Origin: Arcticibacter svalbardensis MN12-7
Lineage (GTDB): Bacteria > Bacteroidota > Bacteroidia > Sphingobacteriales > Sphingobacteriaceae
Assembly (NCBI RefSeq): GCF_000403135.1
Contig: NZ_AQPN01000079.1
Location: 1-64,000, forward strand
Length of the DNA: 64,000 bases
Reading direction: 5' to 3'
The position numbers were made by a program, and so were the translations under genes. The notes under the pieces were generated by a model that saw only the letters and a program-made list of their open reading frames with translations, did not search any database and was not told the DNA's origin. This document shows positions 27,605 through 37,316 of this stretch, piece by piece (the stretch's first letter is position 1; each line of letters begins with the position of its first letter).

Positions 27605-28654
27605 ATGAACTATATATGCACCTGGTTGTGCGCTGATGAAAAAGGTGAAGAAAGCGATTTTCCCCAATCAGGAAAAAAATCTTCAAGCCAGAGTCACCAA
27701 AACATTTATTGGAGATGTCTGGCTGTATTCTATATTACCAGCACACGCTTTAATAAAAACGAAAAGCATTTATTATTTACAAACGTAAAAACACTGCCCA
27801 CAGTAGATGGCAAAAATATAAGGGACCTGCTTCATGATCTGAATGTAGAAATTATACCTGTCGACTTTAAATATAAAACACCAAAAGGATACTTTAAATC
27901 ATTTCAAAATCAGTTCTTCGAATTTTCCATTTTAGAATATATATCTAAAAATAGCAGTCAGTTAAATGATATGTATCTCATTTTAGATTCGGATTGCATT
28001 TTTATTAAGTCCGCAGGCAGCCTGTTTAATGAAGCGTCAAAAAAAGGATTTATTTCCTTCGAAATAGACAGCCCTGTTGATTATAAACTTAATGGTCTCA
28101 GCAGGTTGGATATGAAAGATTTATTCGCAGAACTTCTTGGCAGAGAGGTAAATGATATTCCTTCCTATCATTTAGGTGAGTTTCTTTTATGTAATGTATC
28201 CAACATTAAAAAGATCTTTTCAGATTTCGAACAATTGTGGTTAGATCTATTAGTAAGGAATGAAAAAGGCTTAAGCAAACTAAACGAAGAAGCACATACA
28301 TTAAGCTATCTGTATTATAAAAATGGATTGTCGGCAAGCCAACAAAATACTTTTATTAAAAGGATCTGGACCAATCCAGTGTTCTATCGAAATGTTAAGC
28401 CCACAGATTTAAGGCTGAGCATCTGGCATTTACCAGCAGAAAAAACATTCGGTATTGCCCGCTTATTCGAGTACCTGGTAATTCGATCAGAAGACTACGG
28501 ACGATTTATGCCAGATAGAAGCTTTTTATTCCTGGTAAGAAATACAATAGGGATTCCTAATCTAAAGGTTTACAGAAAAATAGGCTATTATTCAATTAGT
28601 TATTATAAGGCTATTACCAAGAGAATACTGAAATACGCAGGAGCAACTAATTAA
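27605..28654 (+). CDS. Putative GT-A-fold glycosyltransferase, family not recognised
   Basis: This is a 349-residue soluble protein. MYLILDSDCIFIK near residue 125 contains a DSD triad like the DxD metal site of GT-A enzymes, and EEAHTLSYLYY near 225 could be the acceptor/base region. The first 35 residues are polar and unusual. It begins only 3 bases after the polymerase stop and lies among glycosyltransferases, so a sugar-transfer role is likely. I do not recognise a named family. Confidence 0.65.
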   Translation: MNYICTWLCADEKGEESDFPQSGKKSSSQSHQNIYWRCLAVFYITSTRFNKNEKHLLFTNVKTLPTVDGKNIRDLLHDLNVEIIPVDFKYKTPKGYFKSFQNQFFEFSILEYISKNSSQLNDMYLILDSDCIFIKSAGSLFNEASKKGFISFEIDSPVDYKLNGLSRLDMKDLFAELLGREVNDIPSYHLGEFLLCNVSNIKKIFSDFEQLWLDLLVRNEKGLSKLNEEAHTLSYLYYKNGLSASQQNTFIKRIWTNPVFYRNVKPTDLRLSIWHLPAEKTFGIARLFEYLVIRSEDYGRFMPDRSFLFLVRNTIGIPNLKVYRKIGYYSISYYKAITKRILKYAGATN

Positions 28655-28730
28655 TAGCACAAATCTATTCAATAGAAAATGCAAATACTCCCGCATAAAT
28701 TTCTTTGCCTACAGAATTAAAAAACAAGAC

Positions 28731-29579
28731 ATGAAGATCGCTGTAATGCTGACCACATTCAACAGGAAAAACAAGACCCTATCCTGCTTACGCAGTTTAA
28801 GTAAACAAGTTCTACCTGAAGATGTAACTTTTGAGACTTATCTTACTGATGATAACTCAACAGATGGCACATTTGAAGCTGTCAAATTTCATTACCCGGA
28901 GACACATCTTTTAAAAGGAACAGGCTCACTTTTCTGGGCAGGAGGAATGAGGAATTCATGGCAGGAAGCATTAAAGGGAAATTATGATGGGTACCTCTTA
29001 TTAAATGACGATACCTTTCTGAAAGAAGATGCTATCTCCAGCCTTTTACAGTTTAATAGCAGCACAAAACACACCCATCAGGATGCCTTAATATGTATTG
29101 GAAGCACCTGTAACACAGAAGGAGAAATTACGTATGGAGGGAAAAAGCTAAGTTCCAGTTATGCACTTAAAGGTGATTATATATTTAGCGAAACCGACTA
29201 TTTAGCATGTGATTTTGGTAATGCCAATATTATGTTAGTCACTGCCAAAGCCGTAGAAAAGCTAGGCATACTTTCATCAAAATTCACACATGGCATAGCT
29301 GATTATGACTATACCCTTAAAGCAAGAAAAGCAGGAATAAAAATTCTTGTAGCACCCGGCTTTCTTGGTACCTGCATACACGATCATGGCAAGAGCTGGA
29401 AAAGCACAAAGGACAACTTAAAAGAAAGGATTAATTTTCTTAAAAGCCCTAAAGGATTAGCTTACGACGAATATCTTTACTTCATACGTGCACATTTCCC
29501 CTTGTCCTACCCTGCAGCCTTTTCGAAACTCTGGCTTAAGACACTCTTCCCATTTCTATGGGATGTTTTCAAAAAATAA
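28731..29579 (+). CDS. Family 2 glycosyltransferase
   Basis: The 282-residue GT2 enzyme begins KIAVMLTTFNRKNKTLSCL, with TDDNSTDGT near residue 43 binding the nucleotide and LLLNDDTFL near 87 as the DxD metal site. HGIADYDYTLKARKAG near 190 fits the catalytic region. It resembles rhamnosyltransferase-like GT2 enzymes in layout. The next gene begins 5 bases after its stop. The donor sugar cannot be told. Confidence 0.92.
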   Translation: MKIAVMLTTFNRKNKTLSCLRSLSKQVLPEDVTFETYLTDDNSTDGTFEAVKFHYPETHLLKGTGSLFWAGGMRNSWQEALKGNYDGYLLLNDDTFLKEDAISSLLQFNSSTKHTHQDALICIGSTCNTEGEITYGGKKLSSSYALKGDYIFSETDYLACDFGNANIMLVTAKAVEKLGILSSKFTHGIADYDYTLKARKAGIKILVAPGFLGTCIHDHGKSWKSTKDNLKERINFLKSPKGLAYDEYLYFIRAHFPLSYPAAFSKLWLKTLFPFLWDVFKK

Positions 29580-29584
29580 ATGCC

Positions 29585-30499
29585 ATGAACAGCCCTGTAA
29601 TCATATTTTGTTACAACAGATTGGATGGTTTAAAGCTCACAATAGAGCATTTAAAGCAAAATTACCTTGCAGCATCTACAGATTTATATATTTTTTCTGA
29701 TGGTGCTGCTAAAATAGCAGACAGTAAACAAGTGGATCTCGTTAGAGATTACCTGCAAACAATTGATGGATTTAAAGAGGTTAATATTCAAACTTCAGCT
29801 GTAAATAAAGGACTTGCCAAATCAATAATAGATGGGGTTACCGAAGTTCTTAAAATACATGAAAGTGTAATCGTTTTAGAAGATGACCTGCTTACCAGCA
29901 CTAATTTTCTAAACTATATGAATCAAAGTCTGGAGTTCTATAAAGAAAATAAAAAAGTCTTTTCAGTATCAGCATATTCATTCCCTATCCTATTCCCCCA
30001 GGTCTATATTTATGACAATTACTTCACCAAAAGAGGATCATCATGGGGATGGGGGACATGGCGAAACAGGTGGGAATCTGTAGATTGGCAAGTAAGTGAT
30101 TACGATGATTTTGCACATAACCCCATTGCACGAAAGAAATTCAATCAGATGGGAAGTGATATGGCCGATATGTTAGATAAACAAATGAAAGGCAAAGTCA
30201 ACTCCTGGGCAATCAGGTGGTGTTATCATCAATTTAAAACCGACACGTTCACCGCTTTCCCATCCCAGTCAAAAATACAGAATATTGGCTTTAGTGCTGC
30301 TGCTACTCATACCAGTTCTGTTCAGCAATCACGATTTGCCACCATAATGGACGACTCGAATAGACAAAGCTTTAAATTAAATCCTTTTGTTAGTTTGAAT
30401 AGCTTAATAGTCAAGCAATTTGTAAAAAGATACAGTGTAATCACACGCCTTAAATACAAAGCACTATCATTAATTCAATATAGAATCAGCTTCTTATAG
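29585..30499 (+). CDS. Glycosyltransferase with EDD motif
   Basis: The 304-residue protein starts at the ATG at 29585 (MNSPVIIFCYNRLDGLKL), which avoids overlap with the preceding gene; an upstream ATG at 29558 would overlap it. VIVLEDDLLTSTNFLNYMN near residue 97 is the metal-binding EDD motif of GT-A enzymes found in capsule clusters. KRGSSWGWGTWRNRW follows about 50 residues later and is a hallmark of this group. It is soluble. It probably adds one sugar of the repeat unit. Confidence 0.85.
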   Translation: MNSPVIIFCYNRLDGLKLTIEHLKQNYLAASTDLYIFSDGAAKIADSKQVDLVRDYLQTIDGFKEVNIQTSAVNKGLAKSIIDGVTEVLKIHESVIVLEDDLLTSTNFLNYMNQSLEFYKENKKVFSVSAYSFPILFPQVYIYDNYFTKRGSSWGWGTWRNRWESVDWQVSDYDDFAHNPIARKKFNQMGSDMADMLDKQMKGKVNSWAIRWCYHQFKTDTFTAFPSQSKIQNIGFSAAATHTSSVQQSRFATIMDDSNRQSFKLNPFVSLNSLIVKQFVKRYSVITRLKYKALSLIQYRISFL

Positions 30500-30519
30500 C
30501 ATACATTATTAATTTTCGC

Positions 30520-31485
30520 ATGAAGAAAATTGCAGTCATCGCTCTGTGGTTTGGAAAACTACCTGATTATTTTTACTTGTGGACACGTTCGTTAGAAAGG
30601 AATAAAGATTATACCTTCCTCCTTTTTACCGATCAACACATTCCTGCAAAAGGTCTTCCTTCCAATCTCAAAGTATTCAGTTATTCGTTTGATCAAATAA
30701 AGGTAACTATAGAAACTTCTTTATCCATCAAACCTGCATTGGATTATTCTTATAAATTATGCGATTTCAGACCAGCATTTGGAGAAGTGTTTGCATCACA
30801 TTTAGCTGGATATCAATTTTGGGGATACTGCGACATCGATGTCCTATTTGGGGATTTATCCCGTTTCATAACTCCTGAAATTTTAGCCACTAACCACAAG
30901 ATTTTTAATCGTGGCCACTTTACATTATATAAAAATGAACCATGGATCAATCAGCTTTACCGATCATCAAAAACCATCAATGCAAAGGAGATATTCGAAT
31001 CCCCGGCGTGTTATATTTTTGATGAATGGCATGGGATCCATCAAATATTTAAAGAATTTAATCTATCCCAATATCATCAGGAATGTATAGCAGATATCCA
31101 GCCCAACAAAGCAAGATACACCTGCAGTAATATTGAAAATTTTAAAAAGCAATTGTTTATTTGGGAGAACGGAGCAGTAAAACAATACTACATTAAAAAT
31201 GAAACCTTGCAATCCCGCGAGCTCGCTTACATTCATTTCAAAAAAAGAAAAATTCATATCAAAGACACCAAAGCGTTTAGCAGTTCCTCAGTAATGCTAA
31301 ATGCATTTTCATTTATTCCCTTTGAAGGTACAGTTACCATTGACCTGGTTAAAAAGTACGATCAGGCAAATTATATACATTTCTTCCAAAGGCAGTCTGG
31401 AAGACTACTCGACACGCTATCGCGCTATATCGAGCAAGCTGTCCCTATAGATAAAAGCTTAATCAGCAAACCGATAGATTCATAA
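30520..31485 (+). CDS. DUF6625-like putative glycosyltransferase
   Basis: The 321-residue soluble protein starts KKIAVIALWFGKLPDYFYLW. FWGYCDIDVLFGDL near residue 105 contains a DID triad in a GT-A-like setting. The family, DUF6625 from memory, is common in capsule and lipopolysaccharide clusters and is presumed to transfer sugars. It follows the previous glycosyltransferase by 20 bases and precedes the GT4-WecG fusion by 24. Confidence 0.78.
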   Translation: MKKIAVIALWFGKLPDYFYLWTRSLERNKDYTFLLFTDQHIPAKGLPSNLKVFSYSFDQIKVTIETSLSIKPALDYSYKLCDFRPAFGEVFASHLAGYQFWGYCDIDVLFGDLSRFITPEILATNHKIFNRGHFTLYKNEPWINQLYRSSKTINAKEIFESPACYIFDEWHGIHQIFKEFNLSQYHQECIADIQPNKARYTCSNIENFKKQLFIWENGAVKQYYIKNETLQSRELAYIHFKKRKIHIKDTKAFSSSSVMLNAFSFIPFEGTVTIDLVKKYDQANYIHFFQRQSGRLLDTLSRYIEQAVPIDKSLISKPIDS

Positions 31486-31509
31486 TAATTAACGATAAAA
31501 CACTCAGCT

Positions 31510-33474
31510 GTGAAAATTCTACTCATACATACATTTTATGGGCAAAGTGGAGGCGAAGATCAGGTTTTTAATAACGAATTCGACCTTCTCTCTTCTGCTA
31601 CCCAAGTTAAAAAACTGTGTTTTGATAACAGTGGAAATATGCTTGCCGTATTTTTCAAGTTTATTCTTGGACCCTACAACATTTTCTCGTTAATAAAATT
31701 CAGAAAGGCGATTAAAGAATTGAGGCCGGATGTTGTACATATCCATAACTGGCACTTTGCCGCATCTCCCTTATTGATTAGGGCAGCCAAAAAAATGGGG
31801 ATTCCTGTAGTGGTTACCCTTCATAATTACCGGTTACTCTGCCCATCGGCGACACTTTTTCACCAAAACGAATTATTTACCGATAGCCTTTCTGGAGGAT
31901 TTCCCTGGAAAGCTGTATTTAAAAAGGTATACAGAGATTCCTTGTTCCAGACTTTTTGGCTGGCATCTATCACTTATTTACATAAAAAGCTTAAAACATG
32001 GCAAAAAGTTGACCGCTATATCACCCTCAGTAATTTCGCCAGGGAATTGTTTCTACAATCAGATCTTCACCTGAAGCAAAAACAGTTGGTAGTAAAATCC
32101 AATTTCGTAAAAGACAGCGGTTATAACATTAAGAATCGTTCTACCAGTTTTTTATATGTAGGCCGACTGAGTCCGGAAAAAGGTATAGAGCTCTTAATTA
32201 GCGCATTTGCTGACACCAATTTCCAATTAACTATTGTTGGCGATGGCCCACTAAGAAACGAAGTAGAACAGGCCGCAGCTAAACATAGCAATATTACCTA
32301 CTTGGGCAAAAAGTCAAACATCGAAACTATGGATTTAATGAGGCAAGCAAATGCACTCATCTTTCCATCAATATGGTTCGAGGGGATGCCTATGACCATT
32401 CTTGAAGCATTTTCCACAGGGACTCCTGTCATCGCCAGCCGCTTAGGATCTATTCAACATCTTATTAGTCCTGGCTACAACGGTTTACTATTTAAGGCTG
32501 GTGATCGCGAATCACTGCAGTCTTGCTTGCACGATTGGCAAAATCTTGATCCATTAAGCAAAACAGTACAGTGCATTTACTCACGAAAGACATACATCAC
32601 GAACTATACGCCAGAAAAAAACCTAGACCAGCTCTTAAATATTTACCAATCCGTCATTGCGCCGAAACAAAAGACTATTGAAACCATGAAAAGAGATCAT
32701 GCCAGGGAAATTACTGTTTTAGATTTCCCGGTATTCAACTCATCACTTGATAACATAGAACTTAAGAACAAGGCAATGATCAATACGATCAATCAATACT
32801 CCTATATCATGTCCATGAAGGATGCCAAGTTCAAGGAGGCCCTCATTGCCTCTGATGTGCTACTTCCCGACGGAGTAGGAATAACTATGGCATCAAAACT
32901 GCTCACAGGTAATAAGATAAAAAAGATTGCCGGAGCTGAGTTACATCAGTTTCTTCTTGAAAAATTGAATAAAGAAGGTGGCAGTTGTTTTTATCTTGGA
33001 TCTTCCGAACCTACTCTTGAAAAAATAAAGGCCCATGTGTCTAATGAATTTAGTGCTGTCAAAGTAAATACATACTCCCCTCCTTTTAAGGCTGAGTTTG
33101 ATGAGAAGGATAATCTGAGAATGATTGAAGCCATTAACAATTGCAATCCGGATATTCTATTTATTGGGATGACTGCACCAAAACAGGAAAAGTGGGCCCA
33201 TGTACACTATAACCAGGTTTGCGCAAAAACAATCTGCTCCATTGGAGCTGTATTCGATTTTTATGCCGGAACAAAGAAACGTCCATCACAGTTTTGGATA
33301 AACATGAGACTGGAGTGGTTCATTAGGCTCCTTCGTGAACCCAACCGCCTATGGAAGAGATATTTATATTACGGACCCTACTTTGCCATTATTCTGATCA
33401 ATAAAAAAATAAAGAAAAGTTTCACTCTTCCACCCACTTTTGAAAAGCAAGCCAAGGCAATTAAAACTCAATAA
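31510..33474 (+). CDS. GT4 glycosyltransferase fused to WecG/TagA/CpsF glycosyltransferase
   Basis: The protein has 654 residues with a GTG start. Residues 1-385 or so are a GT-B retaining GT4 enzyme: KILLIHTFYGQSGGEDQV at the start, VGRLSPEKGIELL near 217 and IWFEGMPMTILEAF near 290 with the donor-binding Glu. Residues from about 395 on form a GT26 WecG/TagA domain: KEALIASDVLLPDGVGITMA, FYLGSSEPTLEKIK, FIGMTAPKQEKWA, and GAVFDFYAGTKKRPSQFW. One chain could therefore add two successive sugars, the second perhaps an N-acetylmannosaminuronate-type residue. There is no stop or frame change between the domains. Confidence 0.92.
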   Translation: MKILLIHTFYGQSGGEDQVFNNEFDLLSSATQVKKLCFDNSGNMLAVFFKFILGPYNIFSLIKFRKAIKELRPDVVHIHNWHFAASPLLIRAAKKMGIPVVVTLHNYRLLCPSATLFHQNELFTDSLSGGFPWKAVFKKVYRDSLFQTFWLASITYLHKKLKTWQKVDRYITLSNFARELFLQSDLHLKQKQLVVKSNFVKDSGYNIKNRSTSFLYVGRLSPEKGIELLISAFADTNFQLTIVGDGPLRNEVEQAAAKHSNITYLGKKSNIETMDLMRQANALIFPSIWFEGMPMTILEAFSTGTPVIASRLGSIQHLISPGYNGLLFKAGDRESLQSCLHDWQNLDPLSKTVQCIYSRKTYITNYTPEKNLDQLLNIYQSVIAPKQKTIETMKRDHAREITVLDFPVFNSSLDNIELKNKAMINTINQYSYIMSMKDAKFKEALIASDVLLPDGVGITMASKLLTGNKIKKIAGAELHQFLLEKLNKEGGSCFYLGSSEPTLEKIKAHVSNEFSAVKVNTYSPPFKAEFDEKDNLRMIEAINNCNPDILFIGMTAPKQEKWAHVHYNQVCAKTICSIGAVFDFYAGTKKRPSQFWINMRLEWFIRLLREPNRLWKRYLYYGPYFAIILINKKIKKSFTLPPTFEKQAKAIKTQ

Positions 33475-33555
33475 TTGCACACCCGGCTCTAACAATTTTA
33501 CTTTTAAAAGACTGAACATTCAGGCCATAGAATCCTTTACAGTTAAATCAACAGC

Positions 33556-34695
33556 ATGCGAATGAAAAAATATGACTATCTGATTGTAGGATCCGGACTA
33601 TATGGTGCAATCTTTGCTCACGAAGCAAAAAAAAGAGACAAAAAATGTTTAATTATTGATAAAAGATCACATATTGGAGGAAACATTTACTGCGAAAACA
33701 TAGAAGGCATTAACGTTCACAAATACGGAGCACATATCTTTCATACCAGCAACAAAAAAATATGGGATTATGTCAATTCCCTGGTTGAGTTTAATCGCTA
33801 TACAAACAGTCCGGTTGCAAATTACAGAGGGAACCTATACAATCTTCCCTTCAATATGAATACTTTCTATCAACTGTGGAAAGTAAAAACACCGGCAGAA
33901 GCTAAAGCGATAATCGACCAGCAGGTAGCTGATGCAGGTATTGTAAATCCACAAAATCTCGAAGAACAAGCACTCTCCTTAGTAGGAACTGATATTTACA
34001 ATACGCTCATTAAAGAATATACGGAAAAACAATGGGGAAGAAAAGCAACAGAACTACCCTCTTTTATTATCAAACGTTTACCTATCCGGTTTACATTCGA
34101 CAATAACTACTTCAACGATCAATATCAGGGAATTCCTATTGGCGGATACACTAAATTGATTGAAGTGCTGTTAGAAGATATAGAAGTAAAAACAGGGGTC
34201 AATTACTTCGATAACCGAAACGAATGGAATGAATTGGCCGACCAGGTTATCTATACAGGGATGATTGACGAATACTACGATTATAAACATGGCGTCCTGG
34301 AATACCGTAGTTTGAAATTTGAACACACTGTTTTAGAAACTCCCAATTACCAGGGAAATGCAGTTGTGAACTACATCGATTCTGAAATCCCTTATACACG
34401 AATAATAGAACATAAACACTTTGAATTCGGAGAGCAGAAGAATACGGTAATCACTAAAGAATACCCGCTCGAATGGACTAAGAAAGATGAGCCCTATTAT
34501 CCTGTAAACGACACTAAAAACGACCTGCTCTTTAAAAAGTATAAAGATATGGCGCGTTTGGAAGAAGATGTAATATTCGGAGGAAGACTGGCTGATTACA
34601 AATATTACGACATGCATCATGTAGTAGGATTAGCACTAAAGAAAGTGGAAGAACTATTTCCAGATTATCGTAACCAAACCATGCAAATTCCGTAA
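33556..34695 (+). CDS. glf: UDP-galactopyranose mutase
   Basis: The 379-residue flavoprotein interconverts UDP-galactopyranose and UDP-galactofuranose. The N-terminal Rossmann motif is LIVGSGLYGAIFAHEA, followed by IIDKRSHIGGNIYCE and HKYGAHIFHTSNKKIW. EKQWGRKATELP near residue 155 and GGRLADYKYYDMHHVV near 345 are further signature blocks. Its presence predicts galactofuranose in the exopolysaccharide. A second start at 33562 (MKKYDYL) is equally plausible. Confidence 0.96.
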   Translation: MRMKKYDYLIVGSGLYGAIFAHEAKKRDKKCLIIDKRSHIGGNIYCENIEGINVHKYGAHIFHTSNKKIWDYVNSLVEFNRYTNSPVANYRGNLYNLPFNMNTFYQLWKVKTPAEAKAIIDQQVADAGIVNPQNLEEQALSLVGTDIYNTLIKEYTEKQWGRKATELPSFIIKRLPIRFTFDNNYFNDQYQGIPIGGYTKLIEVLLEDIEVKTGVNYFDNRNEWNELADQVIYTGMIDEYYDYKHGVLEYRSLKFEHTVLETPNYQGNAVVNYIDSEIPYTRIIEHKHFEFGEQKNTVITKEYPLEWTKKDEPYYPVNDTKNDLLFKKYKDMARLEEDVIFGGRLADYKYYDMHHVVGLALKKVEELFPDYRNQTMQIP

Positions 34696-34716
34696 CATAA
34701 CGGAAATCAGCATGAT

Positions 34717-36153
34717 ATGAAAAATTTTTTTATGATTCTCATCTTCCTTCTTACAACAATTAACTTCTGTTGCAACGAAGAGGCATCGAATGAAATAGCC
34801 ACTAGCAGTGCTGTTGTTCAAGACAAATCTGTTTCTGCAGTTAACGCAACCAGCACAATTATATCAGCAGACAACCCAGATCAACGCTTGTCATTACAAA
34901 ATCTAATCAACACCCAGGCTTCTCTAAAAAAGACCCTATATCTACCTGCCGGCAAATATTTAATTTCTGATGAAATCATCATACCTTCCAATACTGTTAT
35001 TGAAGGTGCCGGCGATAATACAGAAATTATACTTACATCGGGAACCAAAGCCGGTCGTAATGTATTCCGGATCCCTACCAGGATGACCAACATTAGCTTT
35101 AAAAATATTAAGATCAATGCCAATCAAGCTGGTAATACAGGAACTGATCTGGTAGCACTGTATATTACGGACAATGTAAGTAGCTTATACTTTAAAAACG
35201 TCAACTTTGCAGGAGGACGCGATCGCGGAGCAGTGCAAATTAAAGGCATCAATAACTACCAGGTAAAAACAGTTACATTCCAACACTGCCGTTTCTCCGA
35301 AGCAGGACGTACCAGCCTCGAAATGAGAGGTACACGTGATGTGAGTGTAATCAACTGTCTCTTTGAAAATTGGGGATCTCAAAACCCTAACTCTCCTGCC
35401 ATTCAACTCCAAAGTCAGGATAACTACAACACCCAAATAGTAACTAGTATTTTCAATAACCGTTATGGCAAACAATTTGCAATTGAATGCGCTGCAGCTT
35501 ATGTATATGATGCAAAAATATGTGACAACAAATTAAATGACCCGAATAACCTGGGTGGAAATGGCATATCAGGTTACTACAAACGCACATTGATATCTAA
35601 GAACATATTTACTGGCGGTAATGGAAACCAACGCAGTGGTTTAGAGATCTTCGGACAAAACAACACTTTAAGCTATAATACAATCCCTGCTGGTAGTATT
35701 GCTCTTGCACCCGGATTGAAAGAAGACGGCTCAGACATTCTTGTGAATAACAATACAGTGAAAACAAAAGGACCTAATATTGGAGGAATCCAAATGGGTA
35801 ATGGATCATATAATTTAAAAAACATCAAGATCATTAATAATACAGTTGATACCCGTTTATCTACAGGAAACTCATCCGGCATCGTAGTTGGAACCTATGG
35901 TGCTCCAAGAGTAGTGACCAACATCACGGTCGAAACCAACACCATATACTCAAGCTCCCACTGCATTCGTTTACAATCGCTTCCCGGTAGTAAAGACATC
36001 TATCTCCTTCGGAACAACTGTAAAGAAGGATATGACTGGTTAAGCGTAATCACCAATACCTTCCAAAACGTTCAAGCAATTGGAAACATCAAAGGAATGG
36101 CAAATAAAACGATCAGTTACAGCGTGAGCATGCCTCCAATTATTGAACAATAA
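34717..36153 (+). CDS. Secreted right-handed beta-helix protein, possible polysaccharide lyase
   Basis: The 478-residue protein has a hydrophobic signal ending INFCC near residue 20, probably a lipoprotein. Residues 60-100 resemble the pectate-lyase-3/P-loop-like start of beta-helix proteins (LYLPAGKYLISDEIIIPS). The rest has repeated IKINAN, VTFQHCRF and ISKNIFTGG-type coils. It is the last gene of the export arm, where polymer-trimming lyases or hydrolases often sit. It may cleave or modify the exopolysaccharide. No catalytic residues can be assigned. Confidence 0.75.
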   Translation: MKNFFMILIFLLTTINFCCNEEASNEIATSSAVVQDKSVSAVNATSTIISADNPDQRLSLQNLINTQASLKKTLYLPAGKYLISDEIIIPSNTVIEGAGDNTEIILTSGTKAGRNVFRIPTRMTNISFKNIKINANQAGNTGTDLVALYITDNVSSLYFKNVNFAGGRDRGAVQIKGINNYQVKTVTFQHCRFSEAGRTSLEMRGTRDVSVINCLFENWGSQNPNSPAIQLQSQDNYNTQIVTSIFNNRYGKQFAIECAAAYVYDAKICDNKLNDPNNLGGNGISGYYKRTLISKNIFTGGNGNQRSGLEIFGQNNTLSYNTIPAGSIALAPGLKEDGSDILVNNNTVKTKGPNIGGIQMGNGSYNLKNIKIINNTVDTRLSTGNSSGIVVGTYGAPRVVTNITVETNTIYSSSHCIRLQSLPGSKDIYLLRNNCKEGYDWLSVITNTFQNVQAIGNIKGMANKTISYSVSMPPIIEQ

Positions 36154-36180
36154 GCATTTTTTTTAATTAGCGCTACTCTT

Positions 36181-36712
36181 CTAAGAAGGCTTTTTCAAAG
36201 CCGTACCAATACGTAATGGAACTCCAAAAACAGGGGTTCCATTTGCATCCCAAACAAACTGCTGAGACCTTGGTGATCTAAACTGTCCGCATCCCTGACC
36301 AGGAGCATCATTAGCATGATATAAGATCTAATCTTCTTTTTCATCCGGAGATTTAAAGAACGAATTATGCCCCGTTGCGTAGACACCAGTTTCTGGCGAT
36401 TGCTTAAACACCGAATTTTCACTCTTTTTCCAGGATACCGAATCCAGCAAACTCTCTCCCGTAAACGTTAAAAGTCCCAAAGCATACGAATCAGTCCAGC
36501 TACCACTAGCAGAATATACCACAAACAGCTTATCCTTATTTCCAGAAAACAATATCCATCTTTATAAACAGTCCATGGATCGGCACCAGAAGGAAGCAGT
36601 GGATTGGTAAATGTAGTTTGTACTATGGGATCAGAACCCGCTACCTTACTGGTAGAGCAACCACTGATTCCGCAGTAAAAAAAGCCAGAAATAAAAAGCT
36701 TAACCTTTTCAT
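36181..36712 (-). pseudogene. Broken GH43 gene with missing centre
   Basis: The minus strand from the ATG at 36712 gives MKRLSFLFLAFF, then changes frame within a seven-T run to YCGISGCSTSKVAG (lipoprotein signal) and TNPLLPSGADPWTVYKDG, the GH43 start with the catalytic Asp. It then jumps to SGNKDKLFVVYSASGSW, VYATGHNSFFKSPDEKED, and in yet another frame to a CGQFRSPRSQQF end with stop at 36181. That is a normal GH43 start and end with about 170 central residues missing and at least two frame changes. GH43 enzymes act on arabinans and xylans. It ends 28 bases from the beta-helix gene. Confidence 0.75.
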
Positions 36713-36741
36713 AAACTACTTATTAACATCCGGTTCAGCAT

Positions 36742-37265
36742 TTAACGTTTCCAGGCAATACTATGCAGATATACCCGCATCGTATTGAAGCCGATACCTT
36801 CAGCCCATCCCAATTTTTTATCATCTGCTTTCTTAAAGCTCTGATAACCCCAGTTGTCCTTTTGTTGCCAAACATGGTTATCTACCAGTAATCCCAGTCC
36901 ACCAAATTCACCTAAAACCAAGGCATGTTTTGCACCAAAGATCTCAGGACGAGGTATAGCCGGCTCGGGATAATTATGCAGATCCACAATATGACCCCGT
37001 TGGAGCAGTATAAACCATTAGGCCACCATCCCTGATCCAGGGACCATATTGGAACACAAACTTGTTATTCAATAATCCTTTGGATTCCGTTTTTATCCGG
37101 TCCAAGAGAAGATTTCCGCATCGCAAAATAACTAGTTACTTCATCCAGGGCTTTTTCCTTTGCGCATCACCGCTATTTTCCAATGATACAAGAAAGGACT
37201 TTCGGGAGACCAAAGCTCTGCATTCGGATTCTTCAATACTGCCGCTTCATCATTATTTTGCTAAA
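36742..37265 (-). pseudogene. Broken GH2 glycosidase gene with deletions
   Basis: On the minus strand, GH2-like pieces come in order with frame changes. ELWSPESPFLYHW is at about 37190-37230. SYFAMRKSSLGPDKNGIQR and KFVFQYGPLDQGWW follow, then YTAPTG. A gap precedes VDLHNYPEPAIPRPEIFG, LVLGEFGGLGL and HVWQQKDNWGYQSF. The end, KLGWAEGIGFNTMRVYLHSI with stop at 36742, looks like the start of a different TIM-barrel glycosidase, so two genes seem fused by deletion. The segment near 36742-36987 alone would be taken for an 81-residue protein. The family call is from remembered beta-galactosidase/glucuronidase motifs. Confidence 0.72.
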
Positions 37266-37316
37266 ACATGGTTAGTTCAGGTAGATTTTAAATGTAAACG
37301 ATGAACTCTATTAATA

